Of a DNA stretch of 6,561 bases, positions 1-6,403 are shown piece after piece. Source of the stretch: Noviherbaspirillum_A sp963522035 (GTDB lineage: Bacteria > Pseudomonadota > Gammaproteobacteria > Burkholderiales > Burkholderiaceae_D); NCBI GenBank assembly GCA_963522035.1, contig CAUQYP010000264.1, positions 1 through 6,561 of the forward strand, read 5' to 3'. A model generated the notes under the pieces. The model searched no databases, was not told where the DNA came from, and worked only from the letters and a program-made list of their open reading frames with translations. The position numbers and the translations under genes were made by a program. Positions within the stretch are counted from its first letter, which is position 1. The number at the start of each line of letters is the position of its first letter.

Positions 1-38
1 CCGTCTAACGGGGATCCACGTCAAAGGCAGCGTCAAAA

Positions 39-98
39 GCAAAAGCAACAGCAACAGCAACTGCAACTGCAACTGCAACTGCAACTGCAACTGCAACT
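39..98. repeat. Hexanucleotide tandem array (GCAAMW-type units)
   Basis: Ten consecutive 6-base units are visible: one GCAAAA (39-44), two GCAACA (45-56) and seven perfect GCAACT (57-98). The gradient from degenerate to identical units suggests local expansion. Because the unit is 6 bases, gain or loss of copies would not shift a reading frame. On the plus strand one frame reads alternating Gln-Leu; on the minus strand one frame reads alternating Val-Ala. No spacers or long repeats are present, so it is not a CRISPR array. It may be an intergenic low-complexity element or the C-terminal tail of a plus-strand gene that starts left of the window. Confidence 0.9.
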
Positions 99-109
99 GT
101 CGCTGCGCG

Positions 110-127
110 GGCACCGGCACCGGCACC
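110..127. repeat. Short GGCACC x3 tandem repeat
   Basis: Three perfect GGCACC copies lie 11 bases after the GCAACT array. Together the two tracts make most of bases 39-127 low-complexity. In the plus-strand frame that stays open from base 1 to the TAA at 157-159, this tract reads as alternating His-Arg. It is probably part of the same slippage-prone element. Confidence 0.8.
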
Positions 128-163
128 GCGACGCCACCCTGCAAGCCGCCAGCAACTAATCAA

Positions 164-195
164 CCATGCCGGCCTCGAAAGCCGAACCGGCATGG
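164..195 (-). terminator. Candidate terminator hairpin after the minus-strand operon
   Basis: A perfect 9-bp inverted repeat, CCATGCCGG (164-172) and CCGGCATGG (187-195), encloses a 14-base loop. It starts 17 bases past the stop of the lipoprotein hydrolase gene. On the minus strand the stem is followed by TTGATTAGTT, a poor T-rich tail, while the plus-strand side has no T-run. It could end the operon weakly or stabilise its 3' end. An inner CGGC/GCCG pairing (170-173 with 181-184) competes with the outer stem. If a gene also ends at 159 from the left, it would lie between convergent genes. Confidence 0.5.
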
Positions 196-212
196 CAATG
201 CCACCCTTCCAC

Positions 213-2345
213 TTACGGCAAGACCGGATTGGCAACCGCCGCCTGTATCCGGCGCTCTGCATCGGCCGGCAGCAGGAAGCGCTTCTTCACCAGGTCGTTC
301 GCGGCGGCCCTTACCCGCTCGACGTAGGCTGCCTGGCTGCCATAGAGCGACTCCAGCGAGGGACGGCTGTCGCCGGCGGCAATGCGCGCCGCTTCCGTCT
401 TGTGGAACGGAATGTACGAGCCGCTGAGGCTGACCAGGTCGGTGATGCCGGGCGTGGCGACGTAGTTGAACTCCAGGCTGGTGCCGAGCGGCGCCTGCAC
501 GTCGACCGCCTTGATGCCGGCCCGTGTCAGGCCGGTCGACGCATCGACCTGCGGCACCAGGATCGCGTAGTCCTTGCCGAGCACGGCCGGCGGCACGATG
601 GTCGGGATGCCGGACTCGTCCTCCGGCCGGTACAGCGGGCCGAAGTCGAGCAGCGAATAGCTGTTGAACAGCGTGCGGTACTGGAACTCCGGGATGGGCC
701 TCGGCGTGCCGTTGACAGGCCAGGTGAGCCCCTTCATCACCGGAAAGACCACTTGCGACGGCCGCACCAGCGTGCCGTCGGCCAGCTTCGGCACTTCGCT
801 GTCGGGCGGGGCGACATTGCGCACGACCCAGTCTTCCATGTCGATGAAGAGCGCGCGGAAGGTGTCGGCGAAGTCGATGTTGCTGCCGGCCGGGTAGACC
901 GCGGCGGACGGGTTCCAGTTGATGGCCTGCGACTTGCCTCCATGCTGGGTGCTGCCGTAGTAGTAGACGCGCGCGTTGGACGGTTGCGCCAGGTCCCTGG
1001 TGCCGAGTGCGTCGGTCAGCACCGGCGAACCCTGCAGTTGCCAGAACTCGGTGCCCGACAGGCCCAGGAAGAACTTGGGGCAGCTGCCGGTGTCGCTGCA
1101 GCGCTTCATCACGCCGCCGGTGCGGCCGGCCACTGCGTCGACATAGTCCGGCGACAGGCCGCGCGGCGCGGTCTGCCCGAACGCGCGATGGTCGGTGCGC
1201 ACGTTGCCGCCGCCGCCGGGCACCGCGAAGCGGGTGTTGATGTTGGTCTGGCGCGCTGCTACGTGGGCGAAGATGCCGTCGAACACCTTGCCGCCGTCCA
1301 GCGCCTGGTTGAAGCCCAGGTGCAGGAAGGTCTTCATCGCATTGCCGGACTGCGAGGTGCCCTGTCCGATGGTGTTGGTGATGCGGCCGGCCACCGGGTT
1401 GGCGACACCTGACGTATCCGCGGTCTTCGTGCGGAAGAAGCTGATGGTGTCGCGCAGCGCCGCCAGGCCTACGCCCATCACCTTGGGGTCCTTCGCGATA
1501 TAGCTCAGCTCATAGACGTATCTGGGGTCGAAGCCGCCGTCGAGGCAGACCTTGGTAGGGTCCGCCGTGCCCGGGAAGGGATTGGCGCCGCCGGCCGCGG
1601 TGCAGTCGGCGAACTTCCACTGCGACGCCGGGATCGGCTCGCGTGCATCCGCTTCGTTGATGCGCCGCACCAGCGAGTAGCCGGGCTGGGTGTTGTCGAG
1701 CGACGCCGGCGCATACGGAATCATCGAGCCGTTGAACACGCCGTTGGGCAGCGTCGTCACCGGGGTCGCCGCATTGATGATCAGCTCGGTTGCATAGGGG
1801 CCGGTGATGGCGGAGCCGTCCCGGTTCTTCGCAGTGGGCACCTGCAGCGTCAGGCGCGCCGGCGAGCTTTTGGGCACGTCGCCCTGCCAGGCCGAGTACA
1901 GCACCACATAGCCGCGCTCCAGGTAGACCGCGTCGCCCGGCACGCGGTCCGGGGCCAGCATGGTCAGGATGTTGCCGCGGTTGGGCGCGTCGTAGCGCAG
2001 CACGCCGTTCGCCCGGGACATGTCCTTGGGTTTGAGCATGAGGAAGTCGGCGCTGTACTCGACCATGCCGCGCTCGTTGACCGGCGCCAGCTCGAGGTCC
2101 TGGATGATGGCGTTCTTCGGGTCCTTCGGGTCCACTTCGCCCTTCAGGGTGCCCGAGACCTGTTCATAGGCGCCGACCTGGCCGTAGCTGACGCCGGGCG
2201 TGAAGTCCTGCTGCGCGGTGATGGCCAGCGTCTGCCGCGGCGTCGCGGCGGCGCTGTTGCCATTGTCGTTATTGCTGCTGCCGCCGCAACCCGCCAGGGC
2301 GAGCAGGGCCATGCCGCATGCGAGCGGCCTTGTAGGGTATTGCAT
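213..2345 (-). CDS. Lipoprotein of the alpha/beta-hydrolase-domain family (Abhydrolase_10-like)
   Basis: This 710-residue protein is probably an outer-membrane-anchored or periplasmic hydrolase of unknown substrate. The N-terminus is a lipoprotein signal with a hydrophobic segment (about 8-18) and lipobox L17-A-G-C20; position +2 is Gly, not Asp, which favours outer-membrane sorting. A Ser/Asn-rich linker (22-34) follows. The body matches the large 'alpha/beta hydrolase domain' family (PF20091 from memory): a GTSQSGN motif at 329-335 is the likely nucleophile elbow (S331 or S333), with GTEFW at 431-435 and GSTQHGG at 464-470. Glu433 and His468 are plausible catalytic partners by analogy, not proven. 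Several Cys residues (248, 267, 416, 422) could form disulfides in the envelope. The start is supported by GGAGGTGA just upstream. It is the last gene of the minus-strand set, 63 bp after the Bug gene. Family assignment is fairly firm; substrate and reaction (ester or lactone hydrolysis) are not. Confidence 0.85.
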   Translation of the reverse strand: MQYPTRPLACGMALLALAGCGGSSNNDNGNSAAATPRQTLAITAQQDFTPGVSYGQVGAYEQVSGTLKGEVDPKDPKNAIIQDLELAPVNERGMVEYSADFLMLKPKDMSRANGVLRYDAPNRGNILTMLAPDRVPGDAVYLERGYVVLYSAWQGDVPKSSPARLTLQVPTAKNRDGSAITGPYATELIINAATPVTTLPNGVFNGSMIPYAPASLDNTQPGYSLVRRINEADAREPIPASQWKFADCTAAGGANPFPGTADPTKVCLDGGFDPRYVYELSYIAKDPKVMGVGLAALRDTISFFRTKTADTSGVANPVAGRITNTIGQGTSQSGNAMKTFLHLGFNQALDGGKVFDGIFAHVAARQTNINTRFAVPGGGGNVRTDHRAFGQTAPRGLSPDYVDAVAGRTGGVMKRCSDTGSCPKFFLGLSGTEFWQLQGSPVLTDALGTRDLAQPSNARVYYYGSTQHGGKSQAINWNPSAAVYPAGSNIDFADTFRALFIDMEDWVVRNVAPPDSEVPKLADGTLVRPSQVVFPVMKGLTWPVNGTPRPIPEFQYRTLFNSYSLLDFGPLYRPEDESGIPTIVPPAVLGKDYAILVPQVDASTGLTRAGIKAVDVQAPLGTSLEFNYVATPGITDLVSLSGSYIPFHKTEAARIAAGDSRPSLESLYGSQAAYVERVRAAANDLVKKRFLLPADAERRIQAAVANPVLP

Positions 2346-2384
2346 GTCACCTCCGTTTTATTGCCGGCTTGTCGATGGACCACT

Positions 2385-2402
2385 GCCGGGGCCGGCCCCG
2401 GC
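2385..2402 (-). other. 18-bp perfect palindrome / stem-loop after the Bug gene
   Basis: GCCGGGGCCGGCCCCGGC is its own reverse complement. In RNA it can fold as a 7-bp all-GC stem with a CCGG loop. It begins 6 bases after the Bug stop codon (2409-2411) and ends about 30 bases before the hydrolase Shine-Dalgarno. No T-run follows in the direction of transcription, so it is not a standard intrinsic terminator. A role as a partial attenuator or mRNA 3'-end protector, lowering the hydrolase relative to the receptor, is inference. Confidence 0.55.
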
Positions 2403-2408
2403 GCCTGC

Positions 2409-3377
2409 TTATTCCTTCTCGATATTGGCTGCCTTGATGATGCCGCCCCACTTGGTGGACTCGGCCGCCTGGAAGCGCGCCAGCTCGTCCGGCGTGGTGG
2501 TGAACACCTCGGTGCCGCTGCCGCTGTAGAACGTGGCCGCGGCCGGCGACTTCGCCGCCTTGGTCAGCATGTCGTTCAGTTTCGCCACCACCGGCTGCGG
2601 CGTGTTCGCCGGCGCATAGGCGGCGAACCAGTAGCCGATGTCATACCCCTTCACGCCGGCCTCGGCGATGGTCGGCACCTCGGGCAGCAGCGGCGAGCGG
2701 GTCTTCGACGACACGCCCAGCGCCCGCAGCTTGCCGCTCTTCACGTGCGGCAAGCCGGTGGCGGAGTCGGTGATCATCATGTCGATCTGCTTGCCCAGCA
2801 GGTCGGTGACGGCGAAGGTATTGCTCTTGTACGGCACGTGCAGCAGCTGCACGCCGGCCATCTGCTGGAACAGTTCGCCGGCGATCCGGCTCGACGAGCT
2901 GCCGCTGCCGAAGGTGATCTTGCCCGGCTCCTTCTTCGCCTGCGCCACCAGTTCGGATACGCTCTTGACCGGCGAGTCGCCATGGACCACCAGGATCTGG
3001 CCGCCCTTGCCGAGGCCGGTGATGGGCGCGAAGTCCTTGACCGGGTCGTAGGGCAGTTTCTTGTACAGGTGCTCGGCCGCCGCATGCGTGGTGTTGGTGG
3101 TCACGAAGACGGTGTAGCCGTCCGGTGCGGAACGCGCTGCCGCGTCGGCGCCGATGAAGCCGTTGCCGCCCGGTTTGTTGTCGACGATGACCTGGGTCTT
3201 GCCGTCGGCCGCCATCGCCTGTCCCAGCGCGCGGGCCAGCTGGTCGGTCGCGGTGCCGGCCGCGAACGGCACGACGATGCGGATGGGCTTGTCCGGGAAA
3301 TCCGCCGCGTTGGCGCTGGCGCCGGCAAGCGCAACAGCGGCCGAAGCCACCATCAGCGTGAGTGTTTTGTATGCCAT
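2409..3377 (-). CDS. Bug family (TctC-like) periplasmic solute-binding receptor
   Basis: This 322-residue protein has the normal length of Bug receptors, which bind carboxylates, amino acids or related small solutes in the periplasm. A Sec signal peptide covers about residues 1-24, with an ANA|AD cleavage site. Family landmarks occur in order: DKPIRIVVPFAAGTATD (29-45), the first ligand-contacting loop, usually P-F-x-A-G-G-x-x-D; VDNKPGGNGFIG (65-76); DGYTV (86-90); VPYKS (181-185); DLLGKQIDM (192-200); and LRALGVSS...LPEVPTIAEAG (218-241). The start has AAGGAG 7 bases upstream. It lies 70 bp after the small AtuA partner and before the lipoprotein hydrolase. No TctA/TctB membrane genes are in the window, so it may be an orphan that shares a transporter encoded elsewhere, or may act as a sensor, as some Bug proteins do. 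Family is sure; ligand is unknown. Confidence 0.95.
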   Translation of the reverse strand: MAYKTLTLMVASAAVALAGASANAADFPDKPIRIVVPFAAGTATDQLARALGQAMAADGKTQVIVDNKPGGNGFIGADAAARSAPDGYTVFVTTNTTHAAAEHLYKKLPYDPVKDFAPITGLGKGGQILVVHGDSPVKSVSELVAQAKKEPGKITFGSGSSSSRIAGELFQQMAGVQLLHVPYKSNTFAVTDLLGKQIDMMITDSATGLPHVKSGKLRALGVSSKTRSPLLPEVPTIAEAGVKGYDIGYWFAAYAPANTPQPVVAKLNDMLTKAAKSPAAATFYSGSGTEVFTTTPDELARFQAAESTKWGGIIKAANIEKE

Positions 3378-3405
3378 TTACTGTCTCCTTTTTTGTGGTC
3401 GTGGG

Positions 3406-3436
3406 CCTGGCCGCCGCGCGGAGCGGGCCGGCCAGG
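3406..3436 (-). other. Intergenic stem-loop ahead of the Bug gene
   Basis: An 8-bp perfect inverted repeat, CCTGGCCG (3406-3413) and CGGCCAGG (3429-3436), surrounds a 15-base GC-rich loop. It sits 11 bases past the stop of the small AtuA partner and before the AAGGAG of the Bug gene. No T-run follows on the minus strand. It may be a pause or processing site that separates the AtuA pair from the Bug segment of the transcript. Function is inferred only from position. Confidence 0.45.
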
Positions 3437-3447
3437 TAAAACGGGTA

Positions 3448-3756
3448 TCAACGGTCCGGAATGTCCATTTCCAGCAGCACCGAGCTCAGGCACTTGCCAT
3501 GCGCGTCCAGCGCCAGCGAACGGGTGACGCCGCCGCCCAGCGCCTGGCGCAGGACGAAGTTCATCGCGCCCAGCTGCGGCAGGGTGTAGCGCTGCACGTC
3601 GCCATGGACGATGCCGGCGAAATGCGCCTTGACGCGTTCGGCGGTGACATGGCGTTCCAGCAGCGCATAGTCGGCGGCGTCGAAGGCGATCAGCGAAAGG
3701 TTGGACGTGTTTCCCTTGTCGCCGGCCCGGGAATGGGCAATCTCGCGCAAGCGCAT
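3448..3756 (-). CDS. AtuA-associated small protein (AtuA ferredoxin-fold-like domain)
   Basis: A 102-residue cytoplasmic protein that matches, by its N-terminus and context, the small domain found at the C-terminus of, or next to, DUF1446/AtuA proteins. The N-terminal AHSRAGDKGNTSN (residues 7-19) is the hallmark stretch of this domain. Later conserved-looking parts are LPQLGAMNFVL (59-69) and a Gly-rich GGGVTRSLALDAHGK (74-88). The frame stays open upstream to 3999, but the start at 3756 is preferred because it gives the family's normal N-terminus, sits 1 bp after the stop of the upstream gene (TGA-C-ATG) and has AGGAG 7 bases upstream. It probably forms a complex with the 445-residue AtuA-like protein and is translationally coupled to it. 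The name is structural: no Cys cluster for an iron-sulfur centre is visible. No biochemical activity is established for the domain as far as I know. Confidence 0.88.
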   Translation of the reverse strand: MRLREIAHSRAGDKGNTSNLSLIAFDAADYALLERHVTAERVKAHFAGIVHGDVQRYTLPQLGAMNFVLRQALGGGVTRSLALDAHGKCLSSVLLEMDIPDR

Positions 3757-3757
3757 G

Positions 3758-5095
3758 TCAGCTCTCCTCGAAATGGATGGCGGCCTGTGCCAGGTCGCGC
3801 GGCAGCAGCATCGACAGTACCGCCACGATCTGGCGGGCCGACCGGGTCGCGCCGCCGCCGCCGGCCGGGCCGCAGGTGTACAGCGCCTCGACTTCATTGC
3901 CGATGACGGCGGCCCCGGCCAGGCTGTCGGCGCGTGCGGCAATGCGCACCCGCACTTCGTCGGGCTCATGCCCGCCTGGCCCACGGCTGAAAATGGCATT
4001 CACGCCGATCAGGTCGCTGCGGATTTCCGACAGCACCGCGCCCCGGATCTTCAGGCGTTCCTCGACGATCTCGATGGCGAGCCGGCCGCGCGCCGCCGCG
4101 CCGGGGCCGGCATACGAGATCTGGCCTTCGCCGACATAGCTGTCCGCATAGCCGATCGACACCTTCAGCGTGGGCGGCCTGGGCCGGCCGCGGCCGCCGC
4201 GAACGACGACGCGGTCCGGGCCGTCCTCACTGATGGTCACGTGCGAGAAGTCGGCCACGACGTCCGGCGTCAGGTAGGCCGCGGGGTCGTGTATTTCATA
4301 CAGCAGCTGTTCCTTGCAGGTGCCGGCGGTGATCATGCCGCCCGAGCCGGCGACCTTGGTCAGCACCAGCGTGCCGTCGCTGCCGATTTCGCCGATCGGG
4401 AAACCGAGCCGGGCCAGGCCGGGCACGTCCTTGACGCCAGGGTCGGCATAGTAGCCGCCACAGACCTGGCCCGCGCATTCGAGCAGGTGGCCGGCGACCG
4501 TGCCCTGGCCCAGCAGGTCCCAGTCGTCCATGCGCCAGCCGAACTCGTGCAGCAGCGGCGCCAGCACCAGCGCCGGGTCGGCCACCCGGCCGGTGATGAC
4601 GACATCCGCGCCCTGCGCCAGCGCGTCGACCAGCGGCTGCGCGCCGAGGTAGGCATTGGCCGACAGGATGCGCTCGCCCAGCGACGCCACCGGCGCGCCG
4701 GTGTCCTCGATCAGGTAGTCGCCGCTGCGCAGCAGGTCGAGCACGTCGTCGCCGGTAATGGCAGCGACCTTCAGGCCCTGGAGCCCGAGCGTGCGGGCGA
4801 TGTCGCGCACCTTGGCGGCGGCGGCCTCCGGGTTGGCCGCACCCATGTTGGTGATGATGCGTATGCCTTTTCGCGCGCAGGCGGGCAGAACGGCCAGCAT
4901 GCGCGCTTCCAGCAGCGGGTCGTAGCCGGCCGCCGGGTCTTTCATCCTGGCCTGCTGCGCCAGGGCAATGGTGCGCTCGGCCAGGCATTCGAAGACCAGG
5001 TAATCGATGTCGCCCTTTTCGACGAGCTCGACCGCGGGCTCGATGCGGTCGCCCGAATAGCCTGCGCCGGCGCCGATACGGATGGATTTTTTCAT
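3758..5095 (-). CDS. AtuA family protein (DUF1446, acyclic terpene utilization family)
   Basis: This 445-residue cytoplasmic protein belongs to the AtuA/DUF1446 family, named after a protein of citronellol/geraniol catabolism in Pseudomonas; its exact reaction is not settled. Seen in order: IRIGAGAGYSGDRIEPA (5-21), DYLVFECLAERTIALAQ (31-47), GYDPLLEARM (57-66), GIRIITNMGAANP (77-89), AAITGDDV (111-118), DVVITGRVADPALVLAPL (164-181), GHLLECAGQVCGGYYADP (202-219), SGGMITAGTCKEQLLYEI (251-268) and a Gly-rich TCGPAGGGGATRS (407-419). The open frame extends to 5170, but the start at 5095 gives the family N-terminus and has AGGAG just upstream. It is first in the minus-strand gene set and divergent from the LysR gene. 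In some relatives the ferredoxin-fold-like domain is fused at the C-terminus; here it is a separate gene next door. The true substrate may be any branched or aromatic acyl compound, so 'terpene' should not be read literally. Confidence 0.92.
   Translation of the reverse strand: MKKSIRIGAGAGYSGDRIEPAVELVEKGDIDYLVFECLAERTIALAQQARMKDPAAGYDPLLEARMLAVLPACARKGIRIITNMGAANPEAAAAKVRDIARTLGLQGLKVAAITGDDVLDLLRSGDYLIEDTGAPVASLGERILSANAYLGAQPLVDALAQGADVVITGRVADPALVLAPLLHEFGWRMDDWDLLGQGTVAGHLLECAGQVCGGYYADPGVKDVPGLARLGFPIGEIGSDGTLVLTKVAGSGGMITAGTCKEQLLYEIHDPAAYLTPDVVADFSHVTISEDGPDRVVVRGGRGRPRPPTLKVSIGYADSYVGEGQISYAGPGAAARGRLAIEIVEERLKIRGAVLSEIRSDLIGVNAIFSRGPGGHEPDEVRVRIAARADSLAGAAVIGNEVEALYTCGPAGGGGATRSARQIVAVLSMLLPRDLAQAAIHFEES
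3764..3768 (-). promoter_or_regulatory. Ribosome binding site inside the end of the AtuA-like gene
   Basis: AGGAG on the minus strand lies within the codons for Glu443-Glu444 of the upstream protein, 7 bases before the ATG at 3756. The upstream stop and this start are separated by one base. This decides the start of the small protein and suggests translational coupling, which fits two parts of one complex made in equal amounts. Confidence 0.75.
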
Positions 5096-5185
5096 GACGC
5101 TCCTGCTGCCCTTGTCGGGACCATGTTGGATGCCGGTCTGCCAGTTGACCATGCCTACTGTGCCCAGCATCGGCTTTGAAGTAAA

Positions 5186-5191
5186 TTGACA
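5186..5191 (+). promoter_or_regulatory. Candidate -35 element of the LysR gene
   Basis: TTGACA, a perfect sigma-70 -35 consensus, lies 37 bases before the LysR start in the AT-richest part of the window. The hexamer at 17-base spacing (CGGATT, 5209-5214) is a poor -10, so recognition may be weak or regulator-assisted. For the opposite strand, TTTACT just downstream of the inverted repeat is a possible -10 for the AtuA operon. Confidence 0.3.
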
Positions 5192-5196
5192 TTTTT

Positions 5197-5210
5197 CGAT
5201 TGATTAATCG
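5197..5210. promoter_or_regulatory. Inverted repeat in the divergent promoter: likely LysR operator
   Basis: CGATTGATTAATCG has 5-bp arms CGATT and AATCG around GATT. It lies between the AtuA operon and the LysR gene, 18 bases before the LysR ATG, in a short AT-rich island. LysR regulators commonly bind dyads in such divergent regions and repress their own gene while activating the opposite operon. GATT also recurs three times at 5199-5214. Binding by this LysR is inferred from position and symmetry. Confidence 0.45.
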
Positions 5211-5228
5211 GATTTTCGGGATAAAGCC

Positions 5229-6176
5229 ATGCAACCCCATACCCACATCTCCACCCGGCTGCTGCATGCCTTCATCGCGCTGCACGACTGCCGGCATTTC
5301 GGCCAGGCGGCGCAGCGCTGCCACATGTCGCAGTCGGCATTCAGCGTGACCATACAGCGCCTGGAAAGCGCGGTCGGCGCGCGGCTGTTCGAACGCGACA
5401 CGCGCAAGGTGGCGTTGACGCCGGAAGGGGAGCTGTTCATCGAGGTCGCGCGCAGCCTGGTCGAGGAAATCGACGCGGCGTTCAGCGACATGGGCGACTA
5501 CCTGGCGCGGCGCAAGGGCCGCGTCGTCATAGCCGCGCTGCCTTCGCTCGCCGCCAACGGGCTGCCGGCCGTGATTGCGCAGTACCGTGCTTCCTACCCG
5601 GGCATCAACGTCACCCTGTTCGATGCGCTGTCCGACCAGTGCCTGGCCATGCTGCGCGAAGGGAAGGTCGACTTCGCGCTGACCGCGCCCGGCCCGGACC
5701 TGGCCGAGTTCGACACCCGCATCGTCTGCAGCGACCCGTTCTACCTGATCTGCCGGCGCGACCACAAGCTGGCCGGAAAACGCCGGATCGCGCTGAAGTC
5801 GCTGGCCGGATGCGAAATGATCCACCTGTCGAAGTCGACCAGCGTGCGCCAGCATGTCGACGCGCTGCTGCGCGACGTGGCCGTGGTCAACACCGGGCTG
5901 GAAGTCGAGCACCTGGCTACCGTCGCCGGACTGGTCGAGCACGGCCTGGGCGTAAGCCTGGTGCCGGAACTGACGCTGTTCCAGTTCCGCTCGCTGGACC
6001 TGGTGGCCGTGCCGGTGGACGCGCCGGACATCGTGCGTCCGATCTTCATCGTCAGGCAGAAAAACCGTACGCTCTCGGTTGCCGCGCAGGGCATGCTGGA
6101 ACTGGTGGAAGCCAGCCTGCGCGCGGTCGGCACGCGGCAGCAGGCCATTCCGGGCAATCGCAAGGCACGGGAATGA
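5229..6176 (+). CDS. LysR-type transcriptional regulator
   Basis: A 315-residue DNA-binding regulator of usual LysR length. The winged helix-turn-helix spans about residues 9-68: LLHAFIALHDCRHFGQAAQR, then the recognition helix at 33-50 (MSQSAFSVTIQRLESAVG), then ARLFERDTRKVALTPEG (51-67). The linker helix is about 68-95. The effector-binding domain (98-300) shows the family pattern: VVIAALPSLAANGLPAVIAQYRASYPG (99-125), LREGKVDFAL (142-151), DPFYLICRRDHKLA (169-182) and VAGLVEHGLGVSLVPEL (232-248). The likely RBS is a weak GGGA at 5218-5221. It is divergent from the AtuA operon with a 133-bp gap, so it probably controls that operon and itself, with a pathway metabolite as co-inducer. It could instead, or also, act on the AMP-binding gene downstream. 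The effector cannot be read from the sequence. Confidence 0.95.
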   Translation: MQPHTHISTRLLHAFIALHDCRHFGQAAQRCHMSQSAFSVTIQRLESAVGARLFERDTRKVALTPEGELFIEVARSLVEEIDAAFSDMGDYLARRKGRVVIAALPSLAANGLPAVIAQYRASYPGINVTLFDALSDQCLAMLREGKVDFALTAPGPDLAEFDTRIVCSDPFYLICRRDHKLAGKRRIALKSLAGCEMIHLSKSTSVRQHVDALLRDVAVVNTGLEVEHLATVAGLVEHGLGVSLVPELTLFQFRSLDLVAVPVDAPDIVRPIFIVRQKNRTLSVAAQGMLELVEASLRAVGTRQQAIPGNRKARE

Positions 6177-6403
6177 GCGGCAGGTCACCATGCGCCATGC
6201 ACCTTGCGCGCATTTCACGCCGGCCGGCATTTGCGCGTTGTCTCGACTATTGATCAAACGCGGCAACAAGCGAGGGCGTCCGGCCCGTCGCATTCAATTC
6301 CCTTACTATTAGTGCATCGCACCAAAGTTGGACGAGAGCCCCGGTGCCGACCGACAAGGCATGGAAGTGCCGCGATTTTCCGCACAATGCAAGGATCAAC
6401 CCG
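6177..6403 (+). other. 227-bp gap before the AMP-binding gene
   Basis: No convincing gene is visible here. The stretch holds a GCCGGCCGGC palindrome (6219-6228) and a CGCGTT/AACGCG inverted repeat (6234-6239 with 6257-6262) whose interior includes TTGATCAA (6250-6257). Either could be the 3' end of the LysR transcript or an operator, but neither has a T-run. TACTAT at 6304-6309 is a possible -10 for the next gene, without a good -35 at 17 bases. The composition from about 6240 to 6310 is less GC-rich than the genes around it, as expected for a control region. Confidence 0.3.

Noticed and set aside
39..127. Possible CRISPR array
   Set aside because: The units are contiguous 6-base repeats without spacers.
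5..262. Minus-strand frame of 85 codons with a Val-Ala repeat
   Set aside because: The repeat comes directly from the hexanucleotide array, its start lies inside the hydrolase gene in another frame, and there is no family signal.
192..1412. Long plus-strand open frame (406 codons) opposite the lipoprotein hydrolase
   Set aside because: It lies entirely over a well-supported gene, its protein is Arg/Ala/Gly-rich without any family resemblance, and such antisense frames are common in GC-rich DNA.
2340..3527. Plus-strand open frame (395 codons) opposite the Bug gene
   Set aside because: It is a composition shadow of the Bug gene with no recognisable domain and no good Shine-Dalgarno.
5096..5170. 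25-residue N-terminal extension of the AtuA-like protein
   Set aside because: The family begins at the IRIGAGAG stretch and the start at 5095 has a good AGGAG; the extension reads through the non-coding control region.
3701..5179. Plus-strand open frame (492 codons) opposite the AtuA-like gene
   Set aside because: It mirrors the codon structure of a conserved gene and reads a His/Gln/Arg/Ala-rich protein unlike any family.
4296..6293. Minus-strand open frame (665 codons) across the LysR gene, the divergent promoter and part of the AtuA-like gene
   Set aside because: It crosses a control region and overlaps two clear genes in other frames; it is an artefact of GC-rich sequence.
6319..6347. 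GCACC/GGTGC pair resembling an NtrC site
   Set aside because: The arms are 19 bases apart instead of the usual 5, and no sigma-54 promoter pattern is visible nearby.
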